15,313 nt of DNA. It comes from Ruminococcus sp. UBA7014. Its GTDB lineage: Bacteria > Bacillota > Clostridia > Oscillospirales > Ruminococcaceae. The stretch's first letter is position 1. Every line of letters begins with the position of its first letter. Under the pieces are notes generated by a model. The model was not told where the DNA came from and ran no database searches. It worked only from the letters and a program-made list of their open reading frames with translations. This document shows positions 13,985 through 15,313 of the stretch, piece after piece. The position numbers were made by a program, and so were the translations under genes. The stretch lies in NCBI GenBank assembly GCA_002449575.1, contig DJXC01000146.1, positions 1 through 15,313 on the forward strand, read 5' to 3'.

Positions 13985-14138
13985 GTTACTGGTATTGTCT
14001 GCTTTTTTGCAGACAATATGTACCCGTATGTTACCGGGGAATTTACGCCTTGGGAGTACCATGCCAACACAGAGAAGAGATTGCTCCTGTGGGTACGCTG
14101 AACAAGGAACGCAACAGATTTTTTCTGTCATCAGTAAC
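13985..14138 (+). ncRNA. Candidate structured RNA (leader or independent small RNA) upstream of glgB
   Basis: I do not recognise this as a known family. The visible helices are: a closing stem GTTACTG (13985-13991) with CAGTAAC (14132-14138); a perfect 10-bp hairpin 13993-14002 with 14009-14018 and a six-T loop; and a compound hairpin in which the continuous strand 14084-14096 pairs with three separated segments, GTACC (14056-14060), CACAG (14068-14072) and GAG (14077-14079), leaving 7- and 4-nt bulges. GTACCC (14020-14025) can instead pair with GGGTAC (14091-14096), so two folds compete. Near the end, ACAGA and TCTGT (14114-14128) bracket a T-rich loop. The region is locally more GC-rich than its surroundings. 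A metabolite-sensing leader for glgB is one reading and a free small RNA is another. Confidence 0.45.
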
Positions 14139-14148
14139 GGCAGATTTC

Positions 14149-15313
14149 ATGAATACTACAACAACTGAAAATCCGAATGATTTCCCTCTCTATTTATTCT
14201 ATCAGGGGAAAAATAGTGAAAGTTACAAATTCTTTGGCGTACATGCCATTGAAGAAGACGGCGTGAAAAAACATCGTTTCCGTGTATGGGCACCGAATGC
14301 CGTCAGCATTTCGGTTGTGGGCGATTTTAATAACTGGAAGCGTGACTCCCATCCCATGCACACAATTGCAGATGGCGTTTGGGAAACTGTCATCGAAAAT
14401 CTTGCCCAGTTCGATGCCTATAAATATAGCATTGAAACACGCTCGGGCGAACTGCTTATGAAAAGTGACCCGTATGCCAATCATTTTGAGACAAGACCTG
14501 CAAATGCTTCTAAAATCTATGAAAGCAGCTATACATGGCATGATGATGCATGGCTGGAACAGAAGAAAAAACAGATTGTTTATAAAAGTCCAATGAATAT
14601 CTATGAAGTGCATCTGGACTCCTGGAAACGCAACCCGGATAATACTGTTCTGGATTATGTCACATTTGCAAAGCAGATGATTCCCTACATGTTAAAAATG
14701 GCATATACCCACATTGAATTTATGCCGCTGACAGAATACCCGTTTGACGGTTCGTGGGGCTATCAGGTAACCGGCTATTTTGCACCGACTTCCCGTTATG
14801 GTACGCCTGACCAGTTCCGTGAAATGATTGATTTGTTCCATCAGAACGGTATCGGTGTCATTCTGGACTGGGTGCCGGCACACTTCCCGAAAGATGCCGC
14901 TGGTCTGTATGAATTTGACGGCACATGCTGCTATGAATATACTGACCCCAGAAAAATGGAGCATAAATCATGGGGAACTCGTGTATTTGACTATGGGAAA
15001 GGCGAAGTGCGTTCTTTCCTCATTTCCAGTGCGTGTTACTGGCTTGACCAGTTCCATCTGGACGGTCTGAGAGTGGATGCTGTCGCTTCTATGCTGTATC
15101 TGGACTATGACCGCAGAGACGGCGAATGGACTCCCAATATCAACGGCGGACATGAAAATCTTGAAGCGGTAGAATTTTTCCGGAATCTGAACGAAGCTGT
15201 CTTTGCAAAGCATCCTGATGTACTTATGATTGCAGAAGAATCAACAGCATGGCCTCTCGTAACCAAGCCGACCGATATCGGCGGTCTGGGATTCAATTTC
15301 AAATGGAATATGG
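14149..15313 (+). CDS. glgB: 1,4-alpha-glucan (glycogen) branching enzyme, 3' end outside the window
   Basis: 388 codons are visible, open to the right edge. The enzyme cuts an alpha-1,4 glucan chain and rejoins it by an alpha-1,6 bond, creating branches in glycogen. Residues about 40-125 are the N-terminal CBM48-like domain (HRFRVWAPNAVSISVVGDF, 42-60). The GH13 barrel follows: IYEVHLDSW (151-159), GSWGYQVTGYFAPTSRYG (201-218), region I DWVPAHF (240-246), region II GLRVDAVAS with nucleophile D310, and region III AEES with acid/base E363. The rest of the barrel and the C-terminal beta domain lie outside. The start at ATG 14149 gives a normal N-terminus, but no recognisable Shine-Dalgarno sequence precedes it (AACGGCAGATTTC). 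The frame is open upstream, yet the earlier in-frame codons do not resemble the family. A long leader with a candidate RNA structure precedes it, hinting at translational or riboswitch-like control. Confidence 0.95.
   Translation, partial: MNTTTTENPNDFPLYLFYQGKNSESYKFFGVHAIEEDGVKKHRFRVWAPNAVSISVVGDFNNWKRDSHPMHTIADGVWETVIENLAQFDAYKYSIETRSGELLMKSDPYANHFETRPANASKIYESSYTWHDDAWLEQKKKQIVYKSPMNIYEVHLDSWKRNPDNTVLDYVTFAKQMIPYMLKMAYTHIEFMPLTEYPFDGSWGYQVTGYFAPTSRYGTPDQFREMIDLFHQNGIGVILDWVPAHFPKDAAGLYEFDGTCCYEYTDPRKMEHKSWGTRVFDYGKGEVRSFLISSACYWLDQFHLDGLRVDAVASMLYLDYDRRDGEWTPNINGGHENLEAVEFFRNLNEAVFAKHPDVLMIAEESTAWPLVTKPTDIGGLGFNFKWNM

Noticed and set aside
14018..14101. A 27-codon reading frame (MYPYVTGEF...) inside the glgB leader
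   Set aside because: It has no ribosome site, its start lies in the arm of a perfect hairpin, and its bases are explained by the RNA pairings. Without conservation data I do not call it a gene, though a leader peptide cannot be excluded.
13931..14131. Minus-strand 66-codon frame over the glgB leader
   Set aside because: It runs antisense to the candidate structured RNA, is Cys-rich and low in typical codon use, and has no family resemblance or clear ribosome site.
13985..14138. The glgB leader as 6S, tmRNA, SRP RNA, T-box or a common riboswitch
   Set aside because: The visible helices are multibranched rather than a 6S-type rod, and I see no tmRNA tag frame, SRP GGAAG/GCA loop, T-box UGGN sequence, or signatures of TPP, SAM, lysine, cobalamin, glycine or c-di-GMP aptamers. 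The short CCTTGGGAGTACC resembles a 16S rRNA segment only by chance.
1..15313. CRISPR arrays, tRNA/rRNA genes, transposases or phage genes
   Set aside because: No regularly spaced direct repeats, tRNA-like cloverleaf, rRNA stretch, or transposase or integrase motifs were found on either strand.

Overview
The window looks like a chromosomal segment of a low-GC, anaerobic, fibre-degrading Firmicute of the Ruminococcus type (Oscillospiraceae). The reasons are a secreted GH5 endoglucanase ending in a type I dockerin (a cellulosome part), a sporulation phosphatase (SpoIIE), AT-rich intergenic DNA with near-consensus sigma-A promoters, and strong AGGAGG-type ribosome sites. The genus is an inference from these traits, not from a database match.

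Layout, left to right. (1) 1-247, minus: the N-terminal part of a von Willebrand factor A protein, cut by the window edge. It diverges from (2) 425-1612, plus: a Nudix hydrolase fused to a HAD phosphatase, followed by a clear terminator. (3) 1829-3682, plus: the secreted GH5-X-dockerin cellulase, with a consensus promoter and a candidate operator palindrome. A shared hairpin separates it from (4) 3753-6479, minus: a 908-residue polytopic membrane protein. (5) 6639-8633, minus: a membrane-anchored L,D-transpeptidase with its own terminator. It diverges from (6) 8894-9763, plus: the rRNA dimethyltransferase RsmA/KsgA. (7) 9772-9864: a 15-bp perfect inverted repeat whose left arm is a G-quadruplex motif. 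(8) 9906-11345, plus: a cytoplasmic BspA-type leucine-rich-repeat protein with a duplicated helical C-terminus. (9) 11499-13760, plus: SpoIIE, behind a promoter that carries a Spo0A box. (10) 13761-14148: a long gene-free leader with a promoter and a candidate folded RNA. (11) 14149 to the right edge, plus: the glycogen branching enzyme GlgB, truncated by the window.

The genes do not form one pathway. They read as separately promoted units covering polysaccharide degradation (cellulase), carbon storage (GlgB), envelope cross-linking (L,D-transpeptidase), ribosome maturation (RsmA) and sporulation (SpoIIE). The noncoding items that best repay attention are the candidate structured RNA ahead of glgB, the G4/inverted-repeat element after rsmA, the Spo0A-type control region of spoIIE and the palindrome just downstream of the cellulase promoter.
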